Positions 1-10,519 of a DNA stretch of 64,000 nucleotides are shown in pieces; position 1 is the stretch's first letter; every line of letters starts with the position of its first letter. Below the pieces are notes generated by a model. It did no database searches. It worked only from the letters and a program-made list of their open reading frames with translations, and was not told the origin of the DNA. Origin of the DNA: Streptomyces roseoverticillatus (lineage in GTDB: Bacteria > Actinomycetota > Actinomycetes > Streptomycetales > Streptomycetaceae); contig NZ_JOFL01000004.1 in NCBI RefSeq assembly GCF_000719265.1, positions 175,945 to 239,944 of the forward strand, in the 5' to 3' direction. A program made the position numbers and the translations under genes.

Positions 1-212
1 GAGTGGGAGTCGACGAAGCCGGGCAGGGCCGCCCGGCCCTCGGCGTCGACGCGGTTGTCAGTGGCGGGTGCTTTGCTGGACGTGCCGACCCAGACGACGC
101 GGTCGCCGTCGATGACGACCGCCGCGTCCTGGACCGTGCCGAGGGGGCCTTCGCCGAGGGAGGGGTCGTTCGTGACGAGACTGCTGATGTTGGTGATGAC
201 CGTCGTCGCCAT
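1..212 (-). CDS. hutI: Imidazolonepropionase, N-terminal part (cut by window edge)
   Basis: Only the first 70 or so codons are in the window, read leftward from an ATG at 212. The visible protein starts [16 protein letters not shown] and ends in LPGFVDSHS, which is the beta-sandwich start of an amidohydrolase leading into its first metal-binding histidine motif. Imidazolonepropionase opens the imidazolone ring to formiminoglutamate, the third step of histidine degradation in the cytoplasm. It follows hutF by about 60 bp in the same direction, so it is the promoter-distal gene of this operon. The assignment rests on the N-terminal motif plus the hut context; the active-site region is outside the window. 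Confidence 0.85.
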   Translation of the reverse strand, partial: MATTVITNISSLVTNDPSLGEGPLGTVQDAAVVIDGDRVVWVGTSSKAPATDNRVDAEGRAALPGFVDSH

Positions 213-273
213 GGGTGTGCGGCACTCCTCTGTGGTTGCTGTGGTGTCGGGCCTCGGCCGCCGGCGCCGGGCC

Positions 274-1620
274 CTAGTCGCGCAGGGCGGCGATCGTCCG
301 TGCCAGTTCCACCGGCACGTCGGCGACGAGCTGGTGGTTCCCGTCGCGGACGATGTGCCGGCCGCCGACGACGGTGTCCCGGACGTCCGCGTTGGTCGCC
401 GCGAACACGGCCGTCTCGGCGCCGAGCGCGGGCGGCGGGCCCGCGGTGCGCACGGAGTCCAGGGCGACGGTCGTGAAGTCGGCGAGCGCGCCGGCGGAGA
501 TGCGGCCGGCGTCGTCCCAGCCGAGGGCGGAGTGGCCGTCGGCGCTCGCGGCGCGCAGCAGGGCGGTCGCGCTCCAGTGGCCGCGGGTGCGGCTGTGCAG
601 CCGCTCGTTCAGCTCCATGGCCCGCGCCTCCTCGAACAGGTCGATGACGGCGTGGCTGTCGCTGCCGAGGGAGAGCGGGGAGCCCGCCTCCTGAAGGGCC
701 GGCGCGGGGCCGGTGCCGTCGGCCAGGTCGCGCTCGGTGGTGGGGCACATGCACACGCCGGTGCCCGAGTGGCCGAGGAGACGGATGTCGCCCGGGGTGA
801 GGTGCGTGGCGTGCACGGCGGTCGTGCGCGGACCGAGCACGCCGTGGTGGGCGAGGAGAGCGGTGGGCGTGAAGCCGTGCGCCTCCACGCAGGCGTCGTT
901 CTCGGCGGTCTGCTCGGACAGGTGCACGTGCAGCGGCGCGTCGCGCTCCTGCGCCCACGCTGCCACCGTGCCCAGCTGCTCCGCGGGCACCGCCCGCACG
1001 GAGTGGATCGCCGCGCCGATCCGCGTGTTGCCGTCGCCCTTGAGGGCGGAGACGCGCTCGGCCCAGCGCTCGGCGGTGCCGTCGCTGAAGCGGCGCTGGT
1101 GCTTGTCGGGCTCGGCGCCGAAGCCGGAGGAGAGGTAGCAGGTGTCGAGGAGGGTGATGCGGATGCCGGCCTCGGCGGCGGCCGCGGTCAGGGCCTCGCC
1201 CATGGCGTTGGGGTTGTCGTAGCGGGCGCCGCCGGCGAGGTGGTGCACGTAGTGGAACTCACCGACGGAAGTGATGCCGGCGAGCGCCATCTCGGCGTAG
1301 GCCGCACGGGCGAGCGCGAAGTAGTTGTCGGGGGTCAGGCGGTCGGCGGTGCGGTACATGACCTGGCGCCAGGTCCAGAACGTGCCCTCGCCCGCCTGGG
1401 TGGCCCCGCGCAGGGCCCGGTGGAAGGCGTGGCTGTGGGCGTTGGCGAGGCCGGGCATGGTGAGCCCGCGCAGGGACACCGCCCCGGGCGGCGGGGCCGG
1501 GGTCCCGCCGCGGACGGCCGTGATCCGGCCGTCCCCAGCGGTCTCGATGACCACGCCCGGCTCGACGCCGGTGTCGAGAAGGGCGTGCTCCGCCCAGTAG
1601 GTCTGTGCCGTCAGCGACAC
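274..1620 (-). CDS. hutF: Formimidoylglutamate deiminase
   Basis: 448 aa amidohydrolase that converts N-formimino-glutamate to N-formyl-glutamate and ammonia in the deiminase branch of histidine degradation. The metal-binding motif [13 protein letters not shown] lies near residue 60, later metal or catalytic positions appear as PLHVHLSEQ and THL, and the conserved aspartate is in [10 protein letters not shown] near residue 320. Length and motifs fit the HutF family and distinguish it from HutI. The GTG start at 1620 overlaps the stop of the upstream M20 gene by 10 bp, which suggests translational coupling. A HutF branch requires a deformylase to release glutamate; no HutG is visible here (see the neighbouring M20 gene). 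Confidence 0.92.
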   Translation of the reverse strand: MSLTAQTYWAEHALLDTGVEPGVVIETAGDGRITAVRGGTPAPPPGAVSLRGLTMPGLANAHSHAFHRALRGATQAGEGTFWTWRQVMYRTADRLTPDNYFALARAAYAEMALAGITSVGEFHYVHHLAGGARYDNPNAMGEALTAAAAEAGIRITLLDTCYLSSGFGAEPDKHQRRFSDGTAERWAERVSALKGDGNTRIGAAIHSVRAVPAEQLGTVAAWAQERDAPLHVHLSEQTAENDACVEAHGFTPTALLAHHGVLGPRTTAVHATHLTPGDIRLLGHSGTGVCMCPTTERDLADGTGPAPALQEAGSPLSLGSDSHAVIDLFEEARAMELNERLHSRTRGHWSATALLRAASADGHSALGWDDAGRISAGALADFTTVALDSVRTAGPPPALGAETAVFAATNADVRDTVVGGRHIVRDGNHQLVADVPVELARTIAALRD

Positions 1621-3004
1621 GCCAGGCCCTCCAGTACGTCGGCGAGTGCGGTCACCCCGGCCAGGCAGTCGTCCTCGGAGGCCGTTTCGGCGGGTGAGTG
1701 GGAGACGCCTGTGGGGTTGCGTACGAACAGCATGGCGGTGGGGACGGCTCCGGAGAGGATTCCGGCGTCGTGTCCCGCCCCCGTACCGAGGACGGGGACG
1801 CTGCCGCCGCCCTCGCCCAGGATGCGGGCGAGCTCGTCGCGCAGGGCGTGCTCGAACTCGATGACGGGCGTGAACGACTCCCGCGTGATCCGCACGTCGA
1901 TGCCGTCGCGCTCGCCGCGCTCCACGGCCGCCTTCTCGATCTCGGCGACCACGAGGTCGAGGGTCTGCTGGTCAGCGGCGCGCGAGTCCAGCCAGCCGCG
2001 CACGAGGGAGGGGATCGCGTTCACGCCGTTCGGCTCGACGCTGACCTTCCCGAAGGTGGCCAGGGCACCGGCCAGCCGTGCCTTCTTGCGGGCGGCGAGG
2101 ACGGTGTTGGCGTAGGTCAGCATCGGGTCCCGGCGGTCCTCGATGCGGGTCGTGCCGGCGTGGTTGGCCTCGCCGTGGAAGTCGAACCGCCAGCGGCCGT
2201 GCGGCCAGATGGCGGAGGCGATGCCGACGGCGTGGTCCGACAGGTCCAGGGCGCGGCCCTGCTCGACGTGCAGCTCGACGAAGGCGCCGATGCGGGCGAG
2301 GCGATCGGGATCCGGGCCGATGGCCTCCGGGTCGTAGCCCGCGCGCTCCATGGCCTGCGCGAGGGAGAGCCCCTCGGCGTCCCGGAGGGCGTGAGCCGCC
2401 TCGATGGAGAGCCGGCCGGCGGTCAGGCGCGAGCCCACGCAGGCCAGGCCGAAGCGGGCCCCCTCCTCGTCGCCGAAGTTGACGATCGCGAGGGGGCGGG
2501 ACGGCTGCGCGCCGCGGCCGCGGAGCTCGTCGAGGGCGGCGAACGACGAGACGACGCCGAGCGGGCCGTCGAAGGCGCCGCCGTCCGGGACGGAGTCCAG
2601 GTGCGATCCGGTGACGACGGCGTCCCCGGCGTCGGGGTCGCCGAGCCAGGCCCACTGGTTGCCGTTCCGGTCGACCTCGTAGGCGAGCCCCCTGGCTTCC
2701 GCCTGGGTGCGGAACCAGGCGCGGCAGTCGGTGTCGGCGCCGGTCCAGGCGAGGCGGCGGTAGCCGCCGGTGTCTTTGTCACGGCCGATAGGGCGCAGAT
2801 CGGCCCACATCTCGTGGAAGCTCGCCCCACTGGTCGTGGGCAGTCGTTCCGCAGGGCGGAACGGGTGGGCACGACCCGTCCACCGGCCCGCACCCGACTC
2901 GGATGCCTCCGGTGGGGCGGACGCGCCGTCGCCGGCTGCGGGTGCGGTTGTGCCCACCCGTTCCGCCCCGGCGGAACGACTGCCCACAACCGGATCGGGC
3001 TCGC

Positions 3005-3008
<4 letters not shown>
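1611..3008 (-). CDS. M20-family amidohydrolase of the hut operon (allantoate amidohydrolase / N-carbamoyl-amino-acid hydrolase type)
   Basis: 465 aa zinc-dependent M20 hydrolase. Metal-site motifs are [37 protein letters not shown] and a final [11 protein letters not shown], all in the usual order for hydantoinase/carbamoylase-type enzymes. Annotation pipelines usually call it allantoate amidohydrolase, but its place between hutU and hutF makes hydrolysis of N-formyl-glutamate a sensible alternative; that is inference. The GTG start at 3008 overlaps the hutU stop (GTGA). The enzyme fold appears to begin only near residue 60 ([14 protein letters not shown]). The preceding residues are rich in Ala, Gly, Pro and Ser and are encoded by an inverted-repeat element at 2832-2991, so the N-terminus is abnormal. 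Confidence 0.85.
2832..2991. repeat. 160 bp inverted-repeat element inside the 5' end of the M20 gene
   Basis: Left arm 2832-2876 and right arm 2946-2991 are inverted copies of about 45 bp differing at only a few bases. Each arm contains its own short hairpin (GTTCCGC near GCGGAAC). The 69 bp between them is GC-rich and non-repetitive. The layout is that of a non-autonomous palindromic element. It is open in the reading frame of the M20 gene and supplies roughly residues 6-59 of the protein. I see no other full copy in this window and cannot define a target-site duplication. Confidence 0.8.
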
Positions 3009-4669
<1,661 letters not shown>

Positions 4670-4732
4670 GGGGCCCTGCCTCCCTGGCGGCTGCTCTCGC
4701 TGCTCTGCCCTGCTCTGAATAGAACACTGCAC

Positions 4733-4761
4733 ATCTTGGGTGGCTGAATAGCTCTAGTCAA
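4733..4761 (-). promoter_or_regulatory. Candidate promoter of the hut operon
   Basis: On the minus strand TTGACT (4756-4761) and CAAGAT (4733-4738) are separated by 17 bp, about 60 bp upstream of the hutU start. The -35 fits well and the -10 only moderately. The octamer CTATTCAG occurs twice in this spacer and leader on the minus strand and could be a regulator site. The element overlaps the stop codon of the upstream oxidoreductase gene. Confidence 0.35.
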
Positions 4762-6272
4762 CGGGTGTCGGGCGAAACCGGTGGATCGGACGTCACATCC
4801 CCGGCCCCGTCCGGCGGCCCCGCGAGGTCCCCGAGCCGCACCGGATGGGCCAGCGGCCTCCGGTCCATCGCATGCGGATCGGCGACGGGGGCGCCCAGGA
4901 ACGCCGCGGCGAGCTCGGCCGTGTTCCGCCCGCACACCCGCCCCTGGCAGGCGCCCAGCCCGGCGCGGCACGCCAGCTTCAGCGCCCGCATCCCGTCCGC
5001 GCCGCGCGCTACGACAGCGTCCCGCAGCTCCCCGTACGACACCTCCTCGCACCGGCACACCAGCGTGTCCTCGCGCAGCCAGCCGCGCCAGCCGCCCGGC
5101 ACGGGGTGCGCCCGCGCGAGCGCCTGCCCGAACCGCTGCCCGGAGCGGACCCGCGCGGCGACGGCCGCGAGGCGGGCCGGAGGCGGGGGCGTGAGGCCCG
5201 CGCCGGGGGCCGTTCCTCCGGCTGCGGCCACCCATTGGCGCTCGGCCAGGTCCGCCACCGCCGACAGACCCGCCAGCTCGCCCTCCGCCGCGGCGGCCGG
5301 CGCGCCCGCGATCCCGGTGAGCTCACCGGCCGCGTACACGCCCGGTACGGTCGTCGCCTGCCGCCCGTCGATGACCACGTGCCCGTCGCGCACGGCGCAC
5401 CCCGCCGCCAGCGGCAGCTCCAGCTGCGGCGTGAACCCGTAGCCGACGCACACCGCGTCCACCGGCGCCAGGCGCTGCTCGCTGCCCGGGACCGGATGCC
5501 AGCCGGCGTCCAGGCGGGCGACGGTGACGGCCTCGACGCGGTCCCGGCCGTGCGCGGCGACGACCGCGTGCCGCGTCCGGTACGGGACGCGCCCGCGGGC
5601 CAGCCCGGCGGCGTACGAACCGAGCTCCGCGAGCCTGCCGGGGCCGCCGTCGCGCAGGGCGGCGGCGGGGCTGCGCAGCCAGCGCGCCGGGTTCCCCGCC
5701 TCGTACACGCCCAGGACGTGCGCCCCGACGTCCAGCAGGGACAGCGCCACCGGCAGCAGGAACGGGCCGGTCCCCGACACCACCGCCCGGGCGCCGACGG
5801 CCGTCCGCTGCCCCTCGGCGAGCGCCTGCGCCGCGCCCGCTGTGACCACGCCCGGCAGCTCCCAGCCGGGGAACGGCAGCGTGCGGTCGAAGGCGCCGGT
5901 GCACAGGACGAGCGCGTCGGCCGTGAGCGTGCGCACGGGGCGGCCGCGGTCGTCCGCGGGGCCCTGCTGCAGGTGGACGAGGTGCCGGCCGGGCGCCGGG
6001 CCGGGCTCCAGCGCCCAGACGGTGGCGCCGGCCAGGTGCTCGATACGGTGCTGGACGGCGACGGCCACCTCCAGCGGGTGGGTGACGGAGGTGACCTCTC
6101 CGTCGGTGACGGCGGCGGGCCGCCGCCCGTACCGGCCGCCGACGCGCTCCGAGCTGTCGACGAGCACGACGCGCGCCCCGCACCGGGCGGCGCTCAGTGC
6201 GGCCCGCGAGCCGGCGGGGCCGGCGCCGACCACGACCACGAGGGGAGAAGGTATGAGGGAGGGGCCGCTCAT
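4758..6272 (-). CDS. FAD/NAD(P)-binding oxidoreductase, HcnB-like subunit with C-terminal BFD-like iron-sulfur domain
   Basis: 504 aa. The N-terminal Rossmann motif is VVVGAGPAGSRAALSAARCGARVV (interrupted here only for description), followed by a pyridine-nucleotide disulfide oxidoreductase fold (about residues 10-340) and a C-terminal cysteine domain with VCRCEEVSYGEL and CRAGLGACQGRVCG (about 405-455). This architecture is that of the HcnB / LhpA / opine-oxidase alpha subunits, which work in membrane-linked heteromers that oxidise glycine, D-hydroxyproline or opines. Its start overlaps the stop of the small 2Fe-2S gene by 4 bp (ATGA). Which substrate it uses cannot be read from sequence, and no hydroxyproline epimerase or dehydratase gene is adjacent. 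Confidence 0.82.
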   Translation of the reverse strand: MSGPSLIPSPLVVVVGAGPAGSRAALSAARCGARVVLVDSSERVGGRYGRRPAAVTDGEVTSVTHPLEVAVAVQHRIEHLAGATVWALEPGPAPGRHLVHLQQGPADDRGRPVRTLTADALVLCTGAFDRTLPFPGWELPGVVTAGAAQALAEGQRTAVGARAVVSGTGPFLLPVALSLLDVGAHVLGVYEAGNPARWLRSPAAALRDGGPGRLAELGSYAAGLARGRVPYRTRHAVVAAHGRDRVEAVTVARLDAGWHPVPGSEQRLAPVDAVCVGYGFTPQLELPLAAGCAVRDGHVVIDGRQATTVPGVYAAGELTGIAGAPAAAAEGELAGLSAVADLAERQWVAAAGGTAPGAGLTPPPPARLAAVAARVRSGQRFGQALARAHPVPGGWRGWLREDTLVCRCEEVSYGELRDAVVARGADGMRALKLACRAGLGACQGRVCGRNTAELAAAFLGAPVADPHAMDRRPLAHPVRLGDLAGPPDGAGDVTSDPPVSPDTR

Positions 6273-6616
6273 GCGACCTCGTCCGCCTCGTCCGCCTCAT
6301 CCACTCCGTCCTTCTCACCCGTGTCGCGCACGGGCCGTACGGTCTCCGTGCCCGCGGGCAGGCGGGCACCGCGCAGGGTCTCCACCCGGTCGCCGTCGCG
6401 CAGTTCACGCAGGCAGGCCCGGACGTCCGGGAGGCCGTTGACGACGAGCAAGCAGTCGTAGCAGACGCCGACGCCGCAGAAGACGCCGCGCGGGCGGCCG
6501 CCGAGGCGGGTGGTGCGCCAGGACCGGCGGCCCGTCGCCAGCAGCAGGGCCGCCACGGTCTGGCCGGGCAGGGCGCGGTGCCGCTCGCCGTCGACGTACA
6601 CCGTCATCAGTGCCAT
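6269..6616 (-). CDS. Small 2Fe-2S ferredoxin-like subunit, HcnA-like
   Basis: 115 aa protein with a plant-type 2Fe-2S motif: GVFCGVGVCYDC followed by VNGLPDVRAC, giving the C-X4-C-X2-C...C ligand pattern. This is the expected small electron-transfer subunit of HcnABC or D-hydroxyproline dehydrogenase complexes. The ATG at 6616 is chosen because it follows a strong ribosome site (GGAAGGAG, 5-6 nt upstream) and gives MALMTVYVDGERH; an in-frame extension to 6721 would run into the upstream oxidase gene. It sits 40 bp after the FAD oxidase gene and overlaps the next subunit gene, so the three are very likely one transcript. Confidence 0.85.
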   Translation of the reverse strand: MALMTVYVDGERHRALPGQTVAALLLATGRRSWRTTRLGGRPRGVFCGVGVCYDCLLVVNGLPDVRACLRELRDGDRVETLRGARLPAGTETVRPVRDTGEKDGVDEADEADEVA

Positions 6617-6656
6617 CCGTTCTCCTTCCGGATGCCGGGGGATGTGCAGGGGAGTG

Positions 6657-7871
6657 TCAGAAGGCCGCGGATGCGAAGCGGCCGGCCCGGAACGGCTCCG
6701 GGTCCACATGCGGCGGCTCACCCGCCCACAGCTCGGCGAGCAGCTCCCCGGTGGCGGCGGCCAGGCCGATGCCGGCGCCCTCGTGACCGGTCGCGTGCCA
6801 CAGGCCGGGGCGGCGCGGGTCCTCGCCGACGACCGGCAGGTGATCGGGGGTGTACGGGCGGAAGCCGCCGTACGCCCGCATGACGGGCACGCCGCCGAGC
6901 ACGGGGAAGAGGCGCGCCGCCCCGCGGGCCAGCGCGCGCAGCACGTCGGCGCGCAGCGTCGCGTCGAAGCCGGCGCGGCGGCTGGAGCCGATCAGGACCG
7001 TCCCGGCCTGCGTCGCCTCGACGACGGCCGCCACCTGCAGCGCCGCGTCCGCGTTGCCGACGGCGCGCACGTAGCCGGCGTCGTACACCTTGTGCCGCAC
7101 CGTGCCGTGCGGGAGCGGCGCCGTGACAAGAACGGTGCCCTGACGGGGCAGGACGGGCAGGGGCGCGCCGGCGGCCGCGGCGAACTGCCCGGCCCACGGG
7201 CCGCAGGCGTTGACGACCGCGCCGCACGGAACGCGGCCCTCCGACGTCCGTACGCCCACGATCCGCTGCCCGTCCCGGCCGGTCTCCACACCGGTCACCT
7301 CCACGTCGGTACGGATCCGGCCGCCCCGCGCCCGCACGGCGGCCAGCAGCGACGTGGCCGCCAGGACCGGCTGCAGCTGCGCGTCCTCCGGATAGTGCAC
7401 GGCGGCGCGCACGCCGGGCGTCAGATGCGGCTCGTACGCGGCCGCCTCGCCCTGCGCGAGCTCCCGCGCGTCCACGCCCGCGGCGCGCTGGGCCGCGGCG
7501 AACGCGCGCAGCGCGATGCCGGACGGGTCGTCGGTGGCGACCACGAGGCCGCCCTTCGCCTCGTACTCGCACTCCGCCCGCCCCGGACCGAGCTCCTCGC
7601 GGAGCGCGGCGAGGAGCCGGGGCCAGCGGCGCAGGGAGGCCTGGGCGAGGGCCAGTCCGGGGCCCGGGGCCCGGCCGGAGACGAGGAGGTTGCCCTCGCC
7701 GCACGCGGTCGTCCCGGCGGCCAGCGGGCCCCGGTCGAGCACAAGTACTTGTGCCCCGCGCCGCGTCAGCGACTCGGCGCACGCCGCGCCGACGATGCCG
7801 CTGCCGACCACGACGACGTCGGCGTCGGCCGCGCCGTTTATGTATTCCCGCTCTTTCCGCAGAACGCGCAC
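6657..7871 (-). CDS. FAD-dependent amine/imino-acid oxidase, HcnC/DadA-like subunit
   Basis: 404 aa. A D-amino-acid-oxidase-type fold is indicated by DVVVVGSGIVGAACAESLTRR near residue 18, the ATG-like motif near residue 225 (VNACGPWAGQFA) and the C-terminal GLWHATGHEGAGIGLAAATGELLAEL. It is the catalytic flavin subunit of the HcnABC-like set and heads the leftward operon. Likely substrates are glycine (yielding cyanide) or a D-imino acid such as D-hydroxyproline; I cannot choose. The annotated GTG start at 7871 yields a short charged leader (MRVLRKEREYINGAADAD) that looks unlike the rest of the protein, so the true start is uncertain. Confidence 0.82.
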   Translation of the reverse strand: MRVLRKEREYINGAADADVVVVGSGIVGAACAESLTRRGAQVLVLDRGPLAAGTTACGEGNLLVSGRAPGPGLALAQASLRRWPRLLAALREELGPGRAECEYEAKGGLVVATDDPSGIALRAFAAAQRAAGVDARELAQGEAAAYEPHLTPGVRAAVHYPEDAQLQPVLAATSLLAAVRARGGRIRTDVEVTGVETGRDGQRIVGVRTSEGRVPCGAVVNACGPWAGQFAAAAGAPLPVLPRQGTVLVTAPLPHGTVRHKVYDAGYVRAVGNADAALQVAAVVEATQAGTVLIGSSRRAGFDATLRADVLRALARGAARLFPVLGGVPVMRAYGGFRPYTPDHLPVVGEDPRRPGLWHATGHEGAGIGLAAATGELLAELWAGEPPHVDPEPFRAGRFASAAF

Positions 7872-8001
7872 GCCAGTCGCACCGCCGTTCCCCCAGAGGC
7901 CGCCGCGACGCTATTCGCCCCGCGGCGGGCGGGTCAACACCCCTGGCGCGGTAAGGCCGCCCCATGTTCGTGCAGTGCCCCTCTTGTTTCGAGGGCTCTC
8001 G

Positions 8002-8235
8002 TCAGGGCTGCCGCCGCCGCTCGGCATTCACCTCGGCCACGCGGGCCCGCAGCCGCTCCGCGACGCCGACGGGCTCCACGTCCTCAAGGGCCGTGACCCA
8101 CTCCCGCCCTCCGCCGAACGCACGCAGGTACACCCACGACGGCGTCGCGTCCATCACCTCCCCGACACGGTCACGTCGCCTGTCCAGCACCATCGAGCCC
8201 ACTGCGGGCACCGCTGCTTCTTCGTTCGTCTGCAT
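8002..8235 (-). CDS. Small conserved actinobacterial protein, function unknown
   Basis: 77 aa acidic/basic protein (MQTNEEAAVPAVGSMVLD at the N-terminus, RARVAEVNAERRRQP at the C-terminus), with a central VYLRAFGGGREW. I recognise it only as the type of short Streptomyces protein often found beside XRE regulators. There is no ribosome site before the ATG. A TAACGT box (minus strand, plus coordinates 8244-8249) lies 8 bp upstream of the start, compatible with a leaderless transcript. It is transcribed leftward, downstream of the XRE gene after a 79 bp gap. Confidence 0.6.
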   Translation of the reverse strand: MQTNEEAAVPAVGSMVLDRRRDRVGEVMDATPSWVYLRAFGGGREWVTALEDVEPVGVAERLRARVAEVNAERRRQP

Positions 8236-8314
8236 GGCACATGACGTTAAGGACCAGGCGTTTTGCCCGGCAATGGCACTCTGCGGCGACGGCCGGGAGA
8301 AGTGCCACTGTGCG

Positions 8315-9496
8315 TCACATGGGGACGCCGATCGCGTCGGCCAGGGACCGCATGCCGGGCGTGAGGGTCCGCCTCCGGCTGATCACACGGCCGAGGATGT
8401 CGTGTGCGTAGCGCTGGTTGGGCAGCCACTGGGGTGCCGCCGTCCGGATGCCCTGGAGGACATCGACCGCCTCCGCGTACTGACGTGAGCGCACATGGGC
8501 TTCGGCCACATCCAAGAGGTGGCGGTTGCGGTTGTTGGACGTGGGACGCATGCCGTGTACGGGCACGCGTTCGGCGAGCTGCAGGACAACGTCCGGCCGG
8601 TCGGCGATCATTGCGTTCTCGGCGCGCTTGAGGGCGACGGTCACGGGCCCGAAAGCGCGCAGGAAGTCCTTGTCAGGGGCGAACTCCCGGCCCATGGCCA
8701 CGGCTGCGGCGTGCGCCAGCCTCAGGGAGTCCTCGGCCTCGCCGGGCCGGTTGTCCCTGATGGACGCGGCGGAGAGGCGCAGGAGCAGCCACCCCCATGC
8801 ACTCAGCTCCGCGGCGGTGGCACGGGACATCCGCGGCTCCACCTCGTCGGCCCACTTGCTCGCGAGCTCGCGCGCGGCGGCCAGCCGGCCCTGCCGGAGG
8901 AGCAGCCAGCACTGGGTGCTCACAGTGGCCGCCCCGTGGAGCCCGTCCGGCGAGCCGGCCAGGGACCGGTCGAGAGCGGAGTGCGCTGCGGCGAACTGCC
9001 GCGTCTGGGTCAGCAGCCACCCGGTGAGCTGCAGGACGCGGGCGTGCACCGCCCTCCCCTCGGGGCCCGCCGCGGCCAGCGCCTCGGCGTCGCGGATCAG
9101 TGGCGGCAGCAGCGTGCTCAGTTCGGCGTACCGGTCACCGGAGAAGAGGGGAACGGCTGCGTCGAGGGTGCTGAGGACTCCGGCGGCCGTGGGCGGCTCT
9201 TCGGGCCCGCCCGGCGGCCCGTCGGAGTCGAGGGCCAGCCGCACGGCCTCCCACTGGTCCACGGCCGGGAGCTCGTCCCTTCCCTCTGGTTCCGCGAGGA
9301 GGGAGCTGGTCGGCACGCCCAGCGCGACGGCGAGCTGCCGGGCCGTCTCCAAGCGGGTGTCGTTCCGCTCGCCTTGTTCGAGTTTGCGGATCAGCGAGAG
9401 CGATACACCGGACTCAGCAGCGAGTTCCCGCTGGCTCAGACCCCGCCGCTTGCGTACGTCCTGGAGCCGTTGGCCGATCGTGGCACCCATGGGCAT
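8315..9496 (-). CDS. XRE-family transcriptional regulator with C-terminal helical-repeat domain
   Basis: 393 aa. The first 65 residues form a Cro/C1-type helix-turn-helix (TIGQRLQDVRKRRGLSQREL, then SGVSLSLIRKLEQGERNDTR). The remaining 300 residues are alpha-helical with Ala/Leu repeats resembling TPR-like regions of Streptomyces regulators. It probably controls itself and the adjacent 77 aa protein; the target is not visible. The start at 9496 has no ribosome site but a TACGCT box lies exactly 6 bp upstream on the minus strand (9503-9508), suggesting a leaderless message; the ATG at 9490 is an alternative. Confidence 0.82.
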   Translation of the reverse strand: MPMGATIGQRLQDVRKRRGLSQRELAAESGVSLSLIRKLEQGERNDTRLETARQLAVALGVPTSSLLAEPEGRDELPAVDQWEAVRLALDSDGPPGGPEEPPTAAGVLSTLDAAVPLFSGDRYAELSTLLPPLIRDAEALAAAGPEGRAVHARVLQLTGWLLTQTRQFAAAHSALDRSLAGSPDGLHGAATVSTQCWLLLRQGRLAAARELASKWADEVEPRMSRATAAELSAWGWLLLRLSAASIRDNRPGEAEDSLRLAHAAAVAMGREFAPDKDFLRAFGPVTVALKRAENAMIADRPDVVLQLAERVPVHGMRPTSNNRNRHLLDVAEAHVRSRQYAEAVDVLQGIRTAAPQWLPNQRYAHDILGRVISRRRTLTPGMRSLADAIGVPM

Positions 9497-9543
9497 GGAC
9501 CGAGCGTACGCCCTCCGCCCGTGGCGGATCCGGGCAACGAAAC

Positions 9544-9581
9544 GCCGCGTGCCGCACGGCAGTTCCCGTGCGGCACGCGGC
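9544..9581 (-). terminator. Hairpin terminator downstream of the sigI-like gene
   Basis: A perfect 16 bp stem (9544-9559 with 9566-9581) and a 6 nt loop sit between the sigma gene stop and the XRE start. A second smaller hairpin (TGAGGCC-GAA-GGCCTCA, 9591-9607) lies directly next to the sigma stop. There is no U-tract, as usual in Streptomyces. Confidence 0.65.
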
Positions 9582-9610
9582 AATGGTGAGTGAGGCCGAA
9601 GGCCTCACCC

Positions 9611-10519
9611 TCACTCCTCGGTGAGCAGGCCTCTCCGGAGGCGACGCAGCGTGCGCGACAGGAGGCGTGAGACGTGCATCTGGGAGATGCCCAGTTCCTC
9701 GCCGATCTCCGACTGGGTCATGTTCGCCACGAACCGCAGGGACAGGATCTTCCGGTCCCGGTGCGGGAGTTCGGCGATCATCGGCTTGAGGGAGGCGACG
9801 TACTCGATGCCCTCCAGGTCGTGGTCCTCGTAGCCGATGCGCGCGGCGAGCGTGCTCTCGGCCTCCTCGTCCTGGGACTGGGCGGCGGCGTCCAGGGAGC
9901 TCGCCGAGTAGGCGTTGCTCGCGGCCATGCCCTCGACGACCTCGTCCTCGGACAGGCCCAGGCGTTCGGCGAGTTCGCCGACGGTGGGGGCGCGGTCCAG
10001 GGTCTGGGCGAGTTCGTCGCCGGCCTTGGCCAGGTCGATGCGGAGCTCCTGGAGCCGGCGCGGCACGCGCACGGACCAGCTGGTGTCGCGGAAGAACCGC
10101 TTGATCTCACCGATGATCGTCGGCATCGCGAACGTCGGGAACTCGACGCCCCGGCTGAGCTCGAAGCGGTCGATGGCCTTGATGAGGCCGATCGTGCCGA
10201 CCTGGACGATGTCCTCCATCGGCTCGCTGCGGGTGCGGAACCTGGCGGCGGCGAACCGCACGAGCGCGAGGTTCAGCTCGACCAGGGTGTTCCGTACGTA
10301 GGCGTATTCGTGGGTGCCCTCTTCGAGCGCTTCGAGGCGGGCGAAGAGCGTCTTGGACAGGGCCCGGGCGTCGTGCGGGGCCAGTTCGCCGGGGGGCGTG
10401 GGGCCGAGGTCGCCGATGGCGTCGTAGCCGGCCGGGGACTCGGGGGGCGGGGGTGCCGACGACGCCGTACGGGTAGCCGTACGCGTATCCGTATGCGTTT
10501 CGTCGAGCCGGGGTGACAT
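9611..10519 (-). CDS. sigI: SigB/SigF-family RNA polymerase sigma factor, SigI-like
   Basis: 302 aa group 3 sigma factor. Region 2 is recognisable in MEDIVQVGTIGLIKAIDRFELSRG (written in part), then FPTFAMPTIIGEIKRFFRD, a region 3 helix pair, and region 4 with LPHRDRKILSLRFVANMTQ followed by the helix-turn-helix SEIGEELGISQMHVSRLL. The start at 10519 is supported by GGAGGAG about 6 nt upstream. The divergent neighbours encode an anti-anti-sigma and an anti-sigma factor. From memory, S. coelicolor sigI sits with arsI and prsI beside the hut genes, so I infer the orthologue; the SigB/F paralogues are similar enough that the symbol is not certain. Confidence 0.8.
   Translation of the reverse strand: MSPRLDETHTDTRTATRTASSAPPPPESPAGYDAIGDLGPTPPGELAPHDARALSKTLFARLEALEEGTHEYAYVRNTLVELNLALVRFAAARFRTRSEPMEDIVQVGTIGLIKAIDRFELSRGVEFPTFAMPTIIGEIKRFFRDTSWSVRVPRRLQELRIDLAKAGDELAQTLDRAPTVGELAERLGLSEDEVVEGMAASNAYSASSLDAAAQSQDEEAESTLAARIGYEDHDLEGIEYVASLKPMIAELPHRDRKILSLRFVANMTQSEIGEELGISQMHVSRLLSRTLRRLRRGLLTEE

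Noticed and set aside
4758..7871. Sarcosine oxidase (SoxBDAG) operon
   Set aside because: The gene set lacks the T-domain of SoxA and the gamma and delta subunits; the small plant-type 2Fe-2S subunit and BFD-like domain fit HcnABC-type complexes better.
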